The position numbers and the translations under genes were made by a program. Shown piece by piece: positions 26,059 through 35,425 of a stretch of DNA of 64,000 bases. Origin of the DNA: Bradyrhizobium iriomotense (lineage in GTDB: Bacteria > Pseudomonadota > Alphaproteobacteria > Rhizobiales > Xanthobacteraceae); the NCBI RefSeq assembly GCF_030160715.1, contig NZ_BSOW01000006.1, positions 248,001 through 312,000 on the forward strand. The letters run 5' to 3'. How positions within the stretch are numbered: position 1 is the stretch's first letter; each line of letters begins with the position of its first letter. A model generated the notes under the pieces. The model was not told the DNA's origin, did no database searches, and saw only the letters and a program-made list of their open reading frames with translations.

Positions 26059-27909
26059 GTGAGTCGTTTTGGTCTTTTTGTTTTATCGATATTTGCCGTC
26101 TTGCTGGGATGCGGCTCGGCCCATGCCGAGAAGCGCGTTGCGCTGGTGATCGGCAATTCGGCCTACAAGAACGTGCCGCGGCTTGCCAACCCGGTCAACG
26201 ATGCCGGGCTGGTCGGCGGCATGCTGAAGAAGGTCGGCTTCGACGTCGTCGATGTCAAGCAGGACCTCGGCGGGGCCGAGATGCGCAGGACGCTGCGCGA
26301 GTTCGGCAGCAAGAGCCGCGATGCGGACGTTGCGGTCGTCTACTATGCCGGCCACGGCATGGAGGTGGACGGCAACAACTACCTGATCCCTACCGATGCC
26401 CTGCTGGAGACCGACACCGACGTCTACGACGAGGCGTTCCCGCTCGATCGGGTGCTGGTCAGCATCGAGTCGGCAAAACAGCTTCGTCTCGTCATCCTGG
26501 ACGCCTGCCGCGACAATCCTTTCGCCAAGACCATGAAGCGCACGGTTGCCTCGCGCGCGATCGGGCGCGGGCTCGCCAAGGTAGAGCCGACCAGCCCGAA
26601 CACCATGATTGCTTTCGCCGCCAAGGCCGGATCGACGGCTTCCGACGGCGATTCCAGGAACAGCCCGTTTGCAGTGGCTCTGTCCGATCATCTGCCAAAG
26701 CCGGGGCTCGATCTGCGCAAAGCCTTCGGCTTCGTGCGCGACGATGTGCTGAAGACGACCAGCTACAAGCAGGAGCCGTACGTCTATGGTTCTTTGGGCG
26801 GCGATGATGTGTCGCTGGTGCCGGTCAAGCCGGTAGCTGCGCCGGGTCCGCAGGCCAATCCCCAGGACAGCGTGCGGCGGGACTATGAGCTGGCGCTCCA
26901 GATCGCCACCCGAGAGGTCTGGACGGCATTCCTCGCGCAATATCCGGACGGGTTCTACGCAAGCCTCGCCAAGGGGCAGTTGAGCAGGATTGCCGCCGAG
27001 GAAGCGCGTGCTGCCGCCGCGGACAAGGCACGGCAGGCCGAAGAAGAGAAGGCTCGGCTAGCGACCGAACGCGCCCAGAAGGCCGAGCAGGAGAAGGCCG
27101 CTGCCGCGGCCAAGGCGGCCGAGGACGCCCGGCTTGCTGCTGAAAAGGCCAAGCAGATCGAGGAAGCCAAGGCAGCGGCCGCTGAGCAGCGCCGGAAGGA
27201 AGCCGAAGCCTCGGCTGCGAAGGCGCTCGCGGAGAAGCAGGCCGCCGAAAAGGCCAAGGCGGACCTTCAGGCCAAGCTGGCGGCGGAATCGGCCGCAAAG
27301 CAGGCCGCTGCCGAGAGGGCTGTCCAGCAGCCGGCCTCTGAGACGCAGTCTGCTGCTGAGACCCAGAAGGTCGCGGCGCTTGCTGCTCCGCCGACCTCAA
27401 GCCTGTCCCCGGCCGAACTGGCAAAGTCCGTGCAGTCGGAACTGCGGCGCGTCGGCTGTTTGACGTCATCCACCGATGGCGAGTGGAACGCGACCTCGCA
27501 GCGCTCGCTGACGCAATTCAACAAATATGCCGGCACCAAGTTTGATGTGAAGCTCGCGAGCATTGATGCACTGGACGCGCTGAAAGCAAAGCAGGGACGC
27601 GTCTGCCCGCTGATCTGCGAGCGCGGCTTCAAGGCGGATGGCGACAATTGCGCGAAGATCACCTGCCGCGCCGGCTACCGGGTGAATGACGACAACGAGT
27701 GCGAGAAGGTTCAGGACAAGAAGCCCATCGCGACCCGCGATGACTCCAAGCCGCGAGACGACGAGAGGAAGAAGGTCGAGTCCGCGCCGGCGAAGCCGCA
27801 GGCGACGGGCCAGATCTATTGCGACAGTAGGGGCTGCCGTCCAGTTCAGAAGGGCTGTCGAGTTGAAGTCGCGATTGGGCAGGTAGGGCACCGCGAAGTC
27901 TGTAACTGA
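26059..27909 (+). CDS. secreted caspase-fold protein (peptidase C14), tandem copy 1
   Basis: A 616-residue exported protein. The signal peptide ends at GSAHA; the caspase p20-like domain (about 24-250) has the catalytic His in VYYAGHG (H99) and Cys in ILDACRDNPF (C150). An alanine/lysine/glutamate-rich, TolA-like coiled coil covers about 310-425. The C-terminal part has a peptidoglycan-binding-like segment (SELRRVGCL...RSLTQFNKYAG) and two small cysteine-rich motifs. It would act in the periplasm; its targets are unknown. GTG start with GGGGGGACTGCA upstream. A CRP-type palindrome lies 65 bases upstream. It is a close paralogue of the next gene. Confidence 0.88.
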   Translation: MSRFGLFVLSIFAVLLGCGSAHAEKRVALVIGNSAYKNVPRLANPVNDAGLVGGMLKKVGFDVVDVKQDLGGAEMRRTLREFGSKSRDADVAVVYYAGHGMEVDGNNYLIPTDALLETDTDVYDEAFPLDRVLVSIESAKQLRLVILDACRDNPFAKTMKRTVASRAIGRGLAKVEPTSPNTMIAFAAKAGSTASDGDSRNSPFAVALSDHLPKPGLDLRKAFGFVRDDVLKTTSYKQEPYVYGSLGGDDVSLVPVKPVAAPGPQANPQDSVRRDYELALQIATREVWTAFLAQYPDGFYASLAKGQLSRIAAEEARAAAADKARQAEEEKARLATERAQKAEQEKAAAAAKAAEDARLAAEKAKQIEEAKAAAAEQRRKEAEASAAKALAEKQAAEKAKADLQAKLAAESAAKQAAAERAVQQPASETQSAAETQKVAALAAPPTSSLSPAELAKSVQSELRRVGCLTSSTDGEWNATSQRSLTQFNKYAGTKFDVKLASIDALDALKAKQGRVCPLICERGFKADGDNCAKITCRAGYRVNDDNECEKVQDKKPIATRDDSKPRDDERKKVESAPAKPQATGQIYCDSRGCRPVQKGCRVEVAIGQVGHREVCN

Positions 27910-28007
27910 AGACGAGCGTCGGGCGAGGAAACTTCGAGCGGTACATGCATCTTCGCGACTGGCGGAACACTCCGTATGCTCTCATCGCGTTGTGATTTGA
28001 GGCTGAA

Positions 28008-29915
28008 ATGGGTGCGCTTCGGCTAATTGCCTTATTGATATTTGCGGTCTGGCTGGGCAGCAGCTCGGCCCACGCCGAGAAGCGCGTTGCCTTGGTCATC
28101 GGCAACTCCGCTTACAAGACCGTGCCGAAACTCTCCAATCCCGTGAACGACGCCGCACTGGTCGGCGGCATGTTCAGGAAGGCGGGTTTCGAGACCGTAG
28201 ATGTCAAACTGGATCTTAGCGTCGTCGACATGCGCAAGGCGCTGCGCGAGTTCGGCAGCAAGGCGCGCGATGCCGATGTCGCCGTCATCTACTACGCGGG
28301 CCATGGCATCGAGCTGGACGGCAACAATTACCTGATCCCGACCGATGCCGCCCTGGAGACCGACACCGACGTCTTCGACGAGGCTTTTCCGCTCGATCGC
28401 GTGCTGTTTGCCATCGAGCCGGCCAAGCAACTGCGCCTTGTCATTCTCGACGCCTGCCGCGACAATCCATTCGCCAAAACGATGAAGCGCACGGTGGCCT
28501 CGCGCGCGATCGGGCGCGGGCTGGCCAAGGTCGAGCCGACCAGCCCGAACACTATGATTGCATTCGCGGCCAAGGCGGGATCGACCGCGTCGGACGGTGA
28601 CGCGAAGAACAGTCCGTTCGCAACGGCGCTCGTCGATCGTCTTCCCACGCCGGGGCTCGACCTGCGCAAGGCGTTCGGCTTCGTGCGCGACGATGTCTTG
28701 AAGAACACCGGCTACAAGCAGGAGCCGTACGTCTATGGCTCTTTGGGTGGCGATGACGTGTCGCTGGTTCCGGCCAAGCCGGCAGTAGCGCCGGGCCCGC
28801 AGGCCAATCCCCAGGACAGCGTGCGCCGGGACTATGAGCTCGCGCTCCAGGCGGGAAATCGAGACGCATGGGAAGCATTCCTACAGGCTTACCCGGACGG
28901 CTTCTATGCCGGCCTCGCCCGCGCGCAACTGAAGAACGTCGCAGCCGAAGAGGCGCGCGCAGCCGCGGCTGCGAAGGCACGCCAGGCTGAAGACGAAAAG
29001 GCGAGGCTCGCAGCCGAGCGTGCGAACAAGGCCGAGCAGGAGAGGGCGGCGGCCGCCGCCAAGGCCGCCGAGGACGCCCGGCTTGCTGCTGAAAAGGCCA
29101 AGCAGATCGAGGAGGCGAAAGCTGCGGCGGCCGAACAGCGCCGGAAGGAAGCCGAGGCCGCAACGGCAAAGGCACTGGCGGATAAGCAGGCTGCCGAAAA
29201 GGCCAGGGCGGACCTTCTGGCCAAGCAAGCGGCCGACAAGCTGGCGGCGGAGGCGTCCGCAAAGCAGGCCGGCGAAAAGGCTGCTGCCGAGAGGGCTGTC
29301 CAGCAGCCGGCCTCTGAGACGCAGTCTGCCGCCGAGACCCAGAAGGTGGCGGCGCTTGCCGCTCCGCCGGCGTCAACCCTGTCCGCGGCCGAGCTGGCGA
29401 AGTCGGTGCAGTCGGAGTTGCGGCGCGTCGGCTGTCTGACATCATCCGGCGATGGCGACTGGAATGCAGCCTCGCAGCGCTCGCTGATGCAGTTCAACAA
29501 ATATGCCGGGACGAAGTTCGACGCGAAGCTCGCGAGCATCGATGCGCTGGACGCGCTGAAGGCGAAGCAGGGGCGAGTCTGTCCGCTGGTCTGCGAGCGC
29601 GGCTTCAAGGCGGACGGCGATAATTGCGTGAAGATCACCTGCCGCGCCGGCTACCGGGTGAATGACGACAACGAGTGCGAGAAGGTTCAGGACAAGAAGC
29701 CCATCGCGACCCGCGATGACTCCAAGCCGCGAGACGACGAGAGGAAGAAGGTCGAGTCCGCGCCGGCGAAGCCGCAGGCGACGGGCCAGATCTATTGCAA
29801 TAATTCCGGCTGCCGTCCCGTCCGGCACGGCTGTCGCCTTGAAAGCGTGGGCGGGCAGGCGGGGTATTCGCGGAGCGGAGGCGGCTCCGGCGGTACTGTC
29901 GAAGTCTGCAACTGA
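28008..29915 (+). CDS. secreted caspase-fold protein (peptidase C14), tandem copy 2
   Basis: A 635-residue paralogue of the previous gene in the same orientation, 98 bases downstream. Domain order is identical: signal peptide ending at SSAHA, catalytic H99 (IYYAGHG) and C150 (LDACRDNPF), coiled coil, peptidoglycan-binding-like segment, cysteine-rich end. The coiled coil is about 12 residues longer and the last 30 residues differ, ending in a glycine/serine-rich stretch. A 169-base block (29630-29798) is identical to 27654-27822 in copy 1. GAGGC precedes the ATG. The CRP-type palindrome of copy 1 is not repeated here, so it may depend on the upstream promoter. Confidence 0.88.
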   Translation: MGALRLIALLIFAVWLGSSSAHAEKRVALVIGNSAYKTVPKLSNPVNDAALVGGMFRKAGFETVDVKLDLSVVDMRKALREFGSKARDADVAVIYYAGHGIELDGNNYLIPTDAALETDTDVFDEAFPLDRVLFAIEPAKQLRLVILDACRDNPFAKTMKRTVASRAIGRGLAKVEPTSPNTMIAFAAKAGSTASDGDAKNSPFATALVDRLPTPGLDLRKAFGFVRDDVLKNTGYKQEPYVYGSLGGDDVSLVPAKPAVAPGPQANPQDSVRRDYELALQAGNRDAWEAFLQAYPDGFYAGLARAQLKNVAAEEARAAAAAKARQAEDEKARLAAERANKAEQERAAAAAKAAEDARLAAEKAKQIEEAKAAAAEQRRKEAEAATAKALADKQAAEKARADLLAKQAADKLAAEASAKQAGEKAAAERAVQQPASETQSAAETQKVAALAAPPASTLSAAELAKSVQSELRRVGCLTSSGDGDWNAASQRSLMQFNKYAGTKFDAKLASIDALDALKAKQGRVCPLVCERGFKADGDNCVKITCRAGYRVNDDNECEKVQDKKPIATRDDSKPRDDERKKVESAPAKPQATGQIYCNNSGCRPVRHGCRLESVGGQAGYSRSGGGSGGTVEVCN

Positions 29916-30045
29916 AGACGAGCGCCGGGTGAGGAAGGAAACCTTTCGGTACATGCATCTTCGTTATTGAGCCTGGCGAATGATGCGGAAGAAACGGAAC
30001 ACGGATTTTATTCCGGTTGGCACAACTTGCTGCGCTTTTGGCTCG

Positions 30046-30414
30046 CTAAAGCGGGTTTGACGTCCGGCATGCCGAGATGACTGCTGCAGCGGCTTCATTG
30101 GCCTGGACGCCCGAGAGCTGCTGCACGAGGCAGACATAGTAGCCCTTGTTCCTTTCGTTCAACAGAGAGTCTCCGTTGAGAGCGAGCCAGTTGCAGGCGG
30201 AGCGAATGTATTGGATGGCCATGGGAGAGCGCGTATCGCGGATGAAGGACAGCTCGCATTGAGCCTGCTTTTCCATGTCGGACTGTGCGACGGCGAGTCC
30301 AGAGGATGAAGCCAGCGCTGCGGCAGCGGCGACTGCTGATACAAGCGCGAACAGCGGACGAGCCCGTCCTTGGTCGCGCACGCGTTCTCCAGCTGGCAAT
30401 CTAAAAAGCCTCAT
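30046..30414 (-). CDS. small secreted hypothetical protein
   Basis: A 122-residue protein with a basic N-terminus, a hydrophobic signal segment (LFALVSAVAAAAALASSSG, about 21-39) and a mature part of about 77 residues with three cysteines (QCELSFIRD, SACNWLAL, YVCLVQQL) plus a fourth near the C-terminus in ISACRTSNPL. Four cysteines in an exported protein suggest two disulfides. It converges on the caspase-fold pair. No function or family recognised. The start is uncertain because no good ribosome site is visible. Confidence 0.65.
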   Translation of the reverse strand: MRLFRLPAGERVRDQGRARPLFALVSAVAAAAALASSSGLAVAQSDMEKQAQCELSFIRDTRSPMAIQYIRSACNWLALNGDSLLNERNKGYYVCLVQQLSGVQANEAAAAVISACRTSNPL

Positions 30415-30593
30415 AGGTCAACGGCACCTGTTCGACAAAGCCCATGAACCGCGGCGCGACGGGCACCGCACGCGAGCCTGTTCCGAAATCTGATAGCTGA
30501 CGGGGGACGAGTCAAGAAATTGCCATTGGCAGCGACCATATCAGGGCGAGGCGGGGATGAACCTGATTGGAGTGGAACTGAAAGGACTCGCGA

Positions 30594-31067
30594 ATGGCAA
30601 AGAACACGATTTGCCTCTGGTATGACAAGGACGCCGAAGCTGCCGCCCGCTTCTATGCCGAGACGTTCCCCGATAGCGCCGTAAGCGCCGTCCGCCGTGC
30701 GCCCAGTGACTTTCCGTCGGGCAAGGCGGGCGATGTGCTGACGGTCGAATTCACCGTGGCCGGCATCCCCTGTCTCGGCCTCAACGGCGGTCCGATGTTT
30801 AGACACAGCGAAGCCTTCTCGTTCCAGATCGCGACTGACGATCAGGAGGAGACGGATCGTTATTGGAATGCCATCGTCGGCAATGGCGGGCAGGAAAGCG
30901 CGTGCGGCTGGTGCAAGGACAAATGGGGCGTGTCCTGGCAGATCACGCCGCGCGTGCTGATGGAGGCGCTCGCGGCCGGCGGCGACGAAGCAAAGCGTGC
31001 GTTCCAAGCGATGATGGGCATGACGAAGATCGACGTCGCCGCGATCAAGGCGGCCCGACGCGGCTGA
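30594..31067 (+). CDS. VOC family protein (PhnB/3-demethylubiquinone methyltransferase-like)
   Basis: A 157-residue protein of the glyoxalase/VOC fold in the PhnB-like subgroup. It starts NTICLWYDKDAEAAARFYAE, has GIPCLGLNGGPMFRHSEAFS in the middle and the CGWCKDKWGVSWQITP signature of that subgroup near residue 100. AAAGGA precedes the ATG at a suitable distance. The metal ligands of true VOC enzymes are not obvious, so it may bind a small molecule rather than catalyse. Confidence 0.85.
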   Translation: MAKNTICLWYDKDAEAAARFYAETFPDSAVSAVRRAPSDFPSGKAGDVLTVEFTVAGIPCLGLNGGPMFRHSEAFSFQIATDDQEETDRYWNAIVGNGGQESACGWCKDKWGVSWQITPRVLMEALAAGGDEAKRAFQAMMGMTKIDVAAIKAARRG

Positions 31068-31186
31068 TCTGCGCTTGCAGCTCGCAGGCCGAGCAGGGCG
31101 CTGGTTATCAATTTCGATCAAGCAGGCGATGCGGCCCCGTGGCAAACTACGCAGTGGAGTAGGTCAGATCGGCAGTCGAGACTCAC

Positions 31187-31654
31187 ATGTTCCGCGTGAC
31201 GGCAGACACATTGCAGGCCTATCTCGATTTCGATCCGGAGCGAAAGCATGATCTGGCCGGCCTTCACAAGCTGATCGTCCAAGCCGCACCCGCCCTCAAG
31301 CGCTTCTTCCATAGAGGGACCCCCGCGGGAGAGGCGGGCATGCGCATGAAGATGATCGGCTATGGAAAATTTCGCTATGCGATCAAATCCGGGAAGACCA
31401 CCGAATGGCCGGTGATCGGCGTTGCCCTTCAGAAGAACTACATCAGCGTGTACGTGGCGGTGACCAGGCAAGGAGCGCCGATCGTACCAAGATATGCGGG
31501 AAAACTCGGCGAATTGCGCATGGGCGGAAACAACTTCAGTTTCGAGAGGTTCGATGAGCTGAAGCCGAATGCGATGTCGCTGCTGTTCGCGGAAGTTGCC
31601 GACATCTTCACGTCGGATCCGGAGAACCCTGTTCGATACATGCAGGGCTCGTGA
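31187..31654 (+). CDS. DUF1801 domain protein
   Basis: A 155-residue protein with the YdhG-like DUF1801 fold: an N-terminal helix pair (LQAYLDFDPERKHDLAGLHK), then MKMIGYGKFRYAIKSGKT and the ISVYVAVTRQG strand. Members are small soluble proteins of unknown function, related to iron-sulfur frataxin-like folds. It stands between a VOC gene and a convergent CHRD gene and shares a bidirectional terminator with it. Confidence 0.75.
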   Translation: MFRVTADTLQAYLDFDPERKHDLAGLHKLIVQAAPALKRFFHRGTPAGEAGMRMKMIGYGKFRYAIKSGKTTEWPVIGVALQKNYISVYVAVTRQGAPIVPRYAGKLGELRMGGNNFSFERFDELKPNAMSLLFAEVADIFTSDPENPVRYMQGS

Positions 31655-31670
31655 TGATCGCCTTGAAAAA

Positions 31671-31702
31671 GCCGGGCGCTCCCTCCTGCGCCCGGCCTTT
31701 TC
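31671..31702. terminator. bidirectional rho-independent terminator
   Basis: GCCGGGCGC (31671-31679) and GCGCCCGGC (31688-31696) form a perfect nine-base stem with an eight-base loop. AAAAA flanks the left side and CTTTT the right, so it can terminate both the DUF1801 transcript and the convergent CHRD transcript. Confidence 0.9.
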
Positions 31703-31721
31703 CGACGAAGGTCGCCGAAGC

Positions 31722-32141
31722 TTACTTCGTCACCTGGCCGCGGATCTCGCCGCCCGGGTTCGCCGCGGTGTGGATGTTGACGTAGTACTTGCCGCCGAGC
31801 AGATCAGCGGCCTGCGCGTCGGTGAGCGTCGCTTCGCCCTTGACGGGGCTCGTCGCCGCATTCGGGATCGCGACCGCGACGCCCGCATTCTTGCCGGCCT
31901 CGGCCGGGCCGTGGAAGTGAGCGGCGGTCGCGGGGCCCGAGAGCCCGGAATAGGTGACGGTCCAGGAGAGCTTCTTGCTGGCGGCGTCATAGTCCAGATC
32001 GGCCGTGCCGGTGCCGGCACTGGTGTTCGCGGGCACCTCGGACTTGGCGTCCAGCGTTGCCTTCAATTTCTCCGCGCAGGCGGGTCCGGCAAATGCAAAG
32101 GCGGCCGTCAGCGCGAGCGTGGCAAAAAGGGGCTTGTTCAT
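31722..32141 (-). CDS. CHRD domain secreted protein
   Basis: A 139-residue exported protein. The signal peptide MNKPLFATLALTAAFAFAG...ACA is followed by a single CHRD domain with the marks HFHGPAEAGKNAG and YYVNIHTAANPGGEIRGQV. CHRD domains occur in chordin and in many bacterial secreted proteins of unknown role. The ATG at 32141 has GGGAGAG upstream; the longer frame from 32174 would add an unlikely N-terminus before the signal peptide. Confidence 0.88.
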   Translation of the reverse strand: MNKPLFATLALTAAFAFAGPACAEKLKATLDAKSEVPANTSAGTGTADLDYDAASKKLSWTVTYSGLSGPATAAHFHGPAEAGKNAGVAVAIPNAATSPVKGEATLTDAQAADLLGGKYYVNIHTAANPGGEIRGQVTK

Positions 32142-32295
32142 GGTTCTCTCCCTGTTGACCTCGAAAGGTGGCAAACGTCCAAACAGTGCGGCTTGGAATT
32201 TATTCCCGCCCGCCGTTCAAACCATCTAAATTATTCGTGGCTGGAGCGGCCGCGGCCACGCCTTTAAGTTCGTCGGACATCGATGGATTCTGTGA

Positions 32296-33222
32296 ATGTT
32301 GCGACGAACAATCATTGCTGCGCTGCTCGTCGCCGGTCTCGGCCTTGCGCTCTATTGGTGGCTCACGGCGCCGGTCGCCATGGCGCTGCCGGCGGCCTCG
32401 CGCGCGCCCGATCTTGCCAACGGGCAGGAGCTGTTCAACGCGGGCGGTTGCGCATCCTGCCATGCCGTGCCTAACCAGCCCGACCGCCTGCGGCTCGGCG
32501 GGGGGCTTCCGATCGGCTCACCGTTCGGCACCTTCTACGCGCCGAACATCTCGCAGGATCCGGCCGACGGCATCGGACGCTGGAGCGAGACCGATTTCGT
32601 CAATGCGGTGATGAGGGGCGTCTCGCCCGAGGGCGCGCATTACTTTCCGGCCTTTCCCTACACGTCCTACACGCATGCGAGGGTGGACGATGTCCGCGAT
32701 CTCTTCGCCTATCTGAAGACGCTGCCTGCCGTGCCGGGCAAGGTACGCGATCACGATTTGCCGTTTCCGTTCAACATCCGTCGCAATGTCGGCGTCTGGA
32801 AACGGCTGTTCATGGACGGCACGCCGTTGGTGGCAGATGCCGCGCGCTCGCCGCAATGGAATCGCGGCGCCTATCTCGTGAACAGTTTGGGCCACTGTGC
32901 CGAGTGCCACAGCCCGCGCAATCTGCTCGGCGGGCTCATCACGTCACAGCGCTTTGCCGGCGGCCCAAGTCCGGAAGGCGAGGGCTGGGTGCCGAACATC
33001 ACGCAAAAGGGCATCGGCGACTGGAGCGAGAAGGACATCGCCGACTTCCTCGAGACCGGCGACATGCCCGAGGGCGACAGCGCCTCCGGCGCGATGCGCC
33101 CCGTGATCAAGAATCTCGCACAGCTCACGGGAGAAGACCGCGCCGCCATGGCCGAATATCTGAAATCGCTGCCGCCGGTCGAGGGGCCGAAGCCGCCGCC
33201 GAAGCGGAAGGAGGGCGGTTAG
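32296..33222 (+). CDS. membrane-anchored di-haem cytochrome c
   Basis: A 308-residue protein with an N-terminal hydrophobic anchor (residues 5-24) and two c-type haem sites, CASCH (52-56) and CAECH (201-205). Each is followed by a cytochrome domain with PNIS and PNIT segments carrying downstream ligand regions (GVSPEGAHYFPAFPY; SGAMRPVIKN). It resembles cytochrome subunits of membrane alcohol or aldehyde dehydrogenases, which usually have three haems, and some thiosulfate dehydrogenase cytochromes. No dehydrogenase partner is adjacent. The C-terminus is proline/lysine-rich. Confidence 0.85.
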   Translation: MLRRTIIAALLVAGLGLALYWWLTAPVAMALPAASRAPDLANGQELFNAGGCASCHAVPNQPDRLRLGGGLPIGSPFGTFYAPNISQDPADGIGRWSETDFVNAVMRGVSPEGAHYFPAFPYTSYTHARVDDVRDLFAYLKTLPAVPGKVRDHDLPFPFNIRRNVGVWKRLFMDGTPLVADAARSPQWNRGAYLVNSLGHCAECHSPRNLLGGLITSQRFAGGPSPEGEGWVPNITQKGIGDWSEKDIADFLETGDMPEGDSASGAMRPVIKNLAQLTGEDRAAMAEYLKSLPPVEGPKPPPKRKEGG

Positions 33223-33464
33223 CGGCCTCCAAACGCCTTGAAGGTGATGATGGTGAGGGTGTCCTGGATGCCCGGCAGGATCTGCACCTTCTCGTTGATG
33301 AAGTGGCCGATGTCGGTGTCCTTGTCGACATAGAACTTCACCAGCAGGTCGTAGTGGCCCGCCGTGGAATAGATCTCGGAGGCGATCTCGGCTTCGGCGA
33401 GCGCGTTGGCGACCGTGTAGGACTGGCCGAGCTTGCATTTGATCTGGACGAAGAAAGGAACCAT
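33219..33464 (-). CDS. stand-alone Lrp/AsnC ligand-binding (RAM) domain protein
   Basis: An 81-residue protein that is only the effector-binding RAM domain of Lrp/AsnC regulators, without the helix-turn-helix. It begins MVPFFVQIKCKLGQSYTVAN and includes STAGHYDLLVKFYVD and GIQDTLTIITF. Such proteins form rings and may bind amino acids or modulate full-length Lrp regulators. It ends four bases into the 3' end of the cytochrome gene (convergent). Confidence 0.88.
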   Translation of the reverse strand: MVPFFVQIKCKLGQSYTVANALAEAEIASEIYSTAGHYDLLVKFYVDKDTDIGHFINEKVQILPGIQDTLTIITFKAFGGR

Positions 33465-33619
33465 CGCGGTTGCTCCGAAGGCTTGATTTGGCGGCTAATA
33501 GGCCAAAATCGGCCGGCTTTAGCAAGCGAACTTGCTGGCCTCGGGCGCAAGCAAGCTTGCTGCCCCCTGGTATGCGGGTTAGGACAGATCATGGCCCCGA
33601 TCCAGCAAGAAGCCGCGCC

Positions 33620-34420
33620 ATGACGACGCCCGTAGCGCTGACCATCGCCGGCTCCGATTCGAGCGGCGGCGCCGGCATCCAGGCCGACCTGAAGACCTTC
33701 GCCGCGCTCGGCGTCTATGGCGCCTCGGCGATCACGGCGCTGACCGCGCAAAACACCAAAGGCGTGACCGGCATTCATGCGGTGCCCGCCGACTTCGTCA
33801 CCGCGCAGATCGATGCGGTGTTCTCCGATCTCGACGTCGGCGCGGTCAAGATCGGCATGGTGGCGCAGGCGGCCAGCATCGATGCGATCGGCGCCAGCCT
33901 GGCGCGATGGTCGCTGCGACATGTCGTGCTCGATCCCGTGATGGTCGCGACCTCCGGCGACCGGCTGCTGGCAGCAGAAGCCGTCGAGGCGCTGCGCAAA
34001 AAACTCATCCCGCTCGCATCGGTGATCACGCCGAACCTGCCCGAGGCTGCCGCGCTGCTCGACGAGCCGGTGGCGGTGAGCGAGGCCGGGATCGAGAGCC
34101 AGGGGCGCCGCCTGCTCGCGCTCGGCTGTCGCGCAGTGCTGATCAAGGGCGGGCACGGGCAGGGCGCCGAGAGTATCGACTATCTCGTCAGCGCGGACGG
34201 CGCGATTGCGCTCGCCGCGCCGCGGGTCGCAACACAAAACACCCACGGCACCGGCTGCTCGCTGTCATCGGCGGTCGCGGCGGGACTCGCCAAGGGCGAA
34301 GGTCTCACAACCGCCGTGCGCAATGCCAAGACCTGGATCAGCGCGGCGATTGCGGCTGCGGACCGCTTCAGCGTCGGACACGGCCACGGGCCGATCCATC
34401 ATTTCCACCGGATCTACTGA
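33620..34420 (+). CDS. thiD: hydroxymethylpyrimidine/phosphomethylpyrimidine kinase
   Basis: A 266-residue ribokinase-fold kinase that makes HMP diphosphate for thiamine synthesis. The start [20 protein letters not shown], the [13 protein letters not shown] segment, the TPNLPEA motif and the catalytic [13 protein letters not shown] anion hole are all present. ATG 33620 places the GSDSSGGAG motif at residue 11, as in the family. No other thiamine genes are near. Confidence 0.95.
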   Translation: MTTPVALTIAGSDSSGGAGIQADLKTFAALGVYGASAITALTAQNTKGVTGIHAVPADFVTAQIDAVFSDLDVGAVKIGMVAQAASIDAIGASLARWSLRHVVLDPVMVATSGDRLLAAEAVEALRKKLIPLASVITPNLPEAAALLDEPVAVSEAGIESQGRRLLALGCRAVLIKGGHGQGAESIDYLVSADGAIALAAPRVATQNTHGTGCSLSSAVAAGLAKGEGLTTAVRNAKTWISAAIAAADRFSVGHGHGPIHHFHRIY

Positions 34421-34627
34421 GCGCCGAAATTAACCATTGCGCGGCCGTCCATCGGACTCTTGCGGGCCGCATCGCTTCGTAATGTCGCCAGATTGTCGCA
34501 CGCCGCTGCTATCCGCTCAGTGGGCGAGGGGAAATATGATTCGTATCTGCATACGCCTCGCACGTTCAAAGTCGTCATCCCCCTGTCACGGGACATTGTT
34601 ACAGGCTGATCGATGGGAAGTTACGAT

Positions 34628-35425
34628 ATGAGTGACGAGAGTCCCGAACGGCGCTTCCGGACCTTGTTCATCTCCGACGTTCATCTCGGGGCCCGCGGTT
34701 CGCAAGCCGATCTCCTCCTGGACTTCCTGCGCTACCATGATGCCGACACGATCTATCTCGTCGGCGACATCGTCGATGGTTGGGCGCTGAAATCGGGCTG
34801 GTACTGGCCGCAATCGCACAACGACCTCGTCCAGAAGCTGTTGCGCAAGGCACGCAAGGGCGCCAAGGTCATCTACATTCCCGGCAATCACGACGAGTTC
34901 CTGCGTAACTACTACGGCACGCATTTCGGCGGCATCGACGTCGTCGAGAACACCGTCCACACCGGCGCCGACGGCAAGCGTTATCTCGTGATCCACGGCG
35001 ACATCTTCGACCTCGTGGTGCAGAACGCGCGCTGGCTCGCTCATCTCGGCGACAAGGCCTACGATTTCGCGATCCAGGTCAACCGCCTCGTCAACTTCTT
35101 CCGTCGCGCTTTCGGCGTTCCCTATTGGTCGCTGTCGCAATGGGCCAAGCTGAAGGTCAAGAACGCCGTCAACTATATCGGCGCGTTCGAGCAGGCGCTG
35201 GCGGCCGAAGCCCGGCGCCATGATGCCGACGGCGTGATCTGCGGCCACATCCACTATGCCGTCATCCGCGACGAGAACGGCATCCGCTACATGAATTGCG
35301 GCGACTGGGTGGAGAGCTGCACCGCGCTCGTCGAGCATGACGACGGCCATTTCGAGATCATAACCTGGGCCGATCAACTGCAGAAGGCCGCGCCGGTCGT
35401 GCCGGTGGCCGCAAGAGCCGCGTAA
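34628..35425 (+). CDS. UDP-2,3-diacylglucosamine diphosphatase-like metallophosphatase (LpxH-like)
   Basis: A 265-residue calcineurin-like phosphoesterase with the full metal motif set: ISDVHLGARG, VGDIVDGW, PGNHDEF, VIHGDIFD and CGHIHYA. It resembles the LpxH branch, which hydrolyses UDP-diacylglucosamine in lipid A synthesis, but many alphaproteobacterial members have another unknown substrate since these organisms often use LpxI. ATG 34628 has GGGAAG seven bases upstream; ATG 34613 has none. Its stop overlaps the next ATG (TAATG), so it is coupled to a glycosyltransferase, hinting at a glycolipid pathway. Confidence 0.8.
   Translation: MSDESPERRFRTLFISDVHLGARGSQADLLLDFLRYHDADTIYLVGDIVDGWALKSGWYWPQSHNDLVQKLLRKARKGAKVIYIPGNHDEFLRNYYGTHFGGIDVVENTVHTGADGKRYLVIHGDIFDLVVQNARWLAHLGDKAYDFAIQVNRLVNFFRRAFGVPYWSLSQWAKLKVKNAVNYIGAFEQALAAEARRHDADGVICGHIHYAVIRDENGIRYMNCGDWVESCTALVEHDDGHFEIITWADQLQKAAPVVPVAARAA

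Noticed and set aside
34414..34596. 60-codon minus-strand frame at the thiD 3' end
   Set aside because: Plausible composition, but no ribosome site, no family and an overlap with thiD; not enough support.
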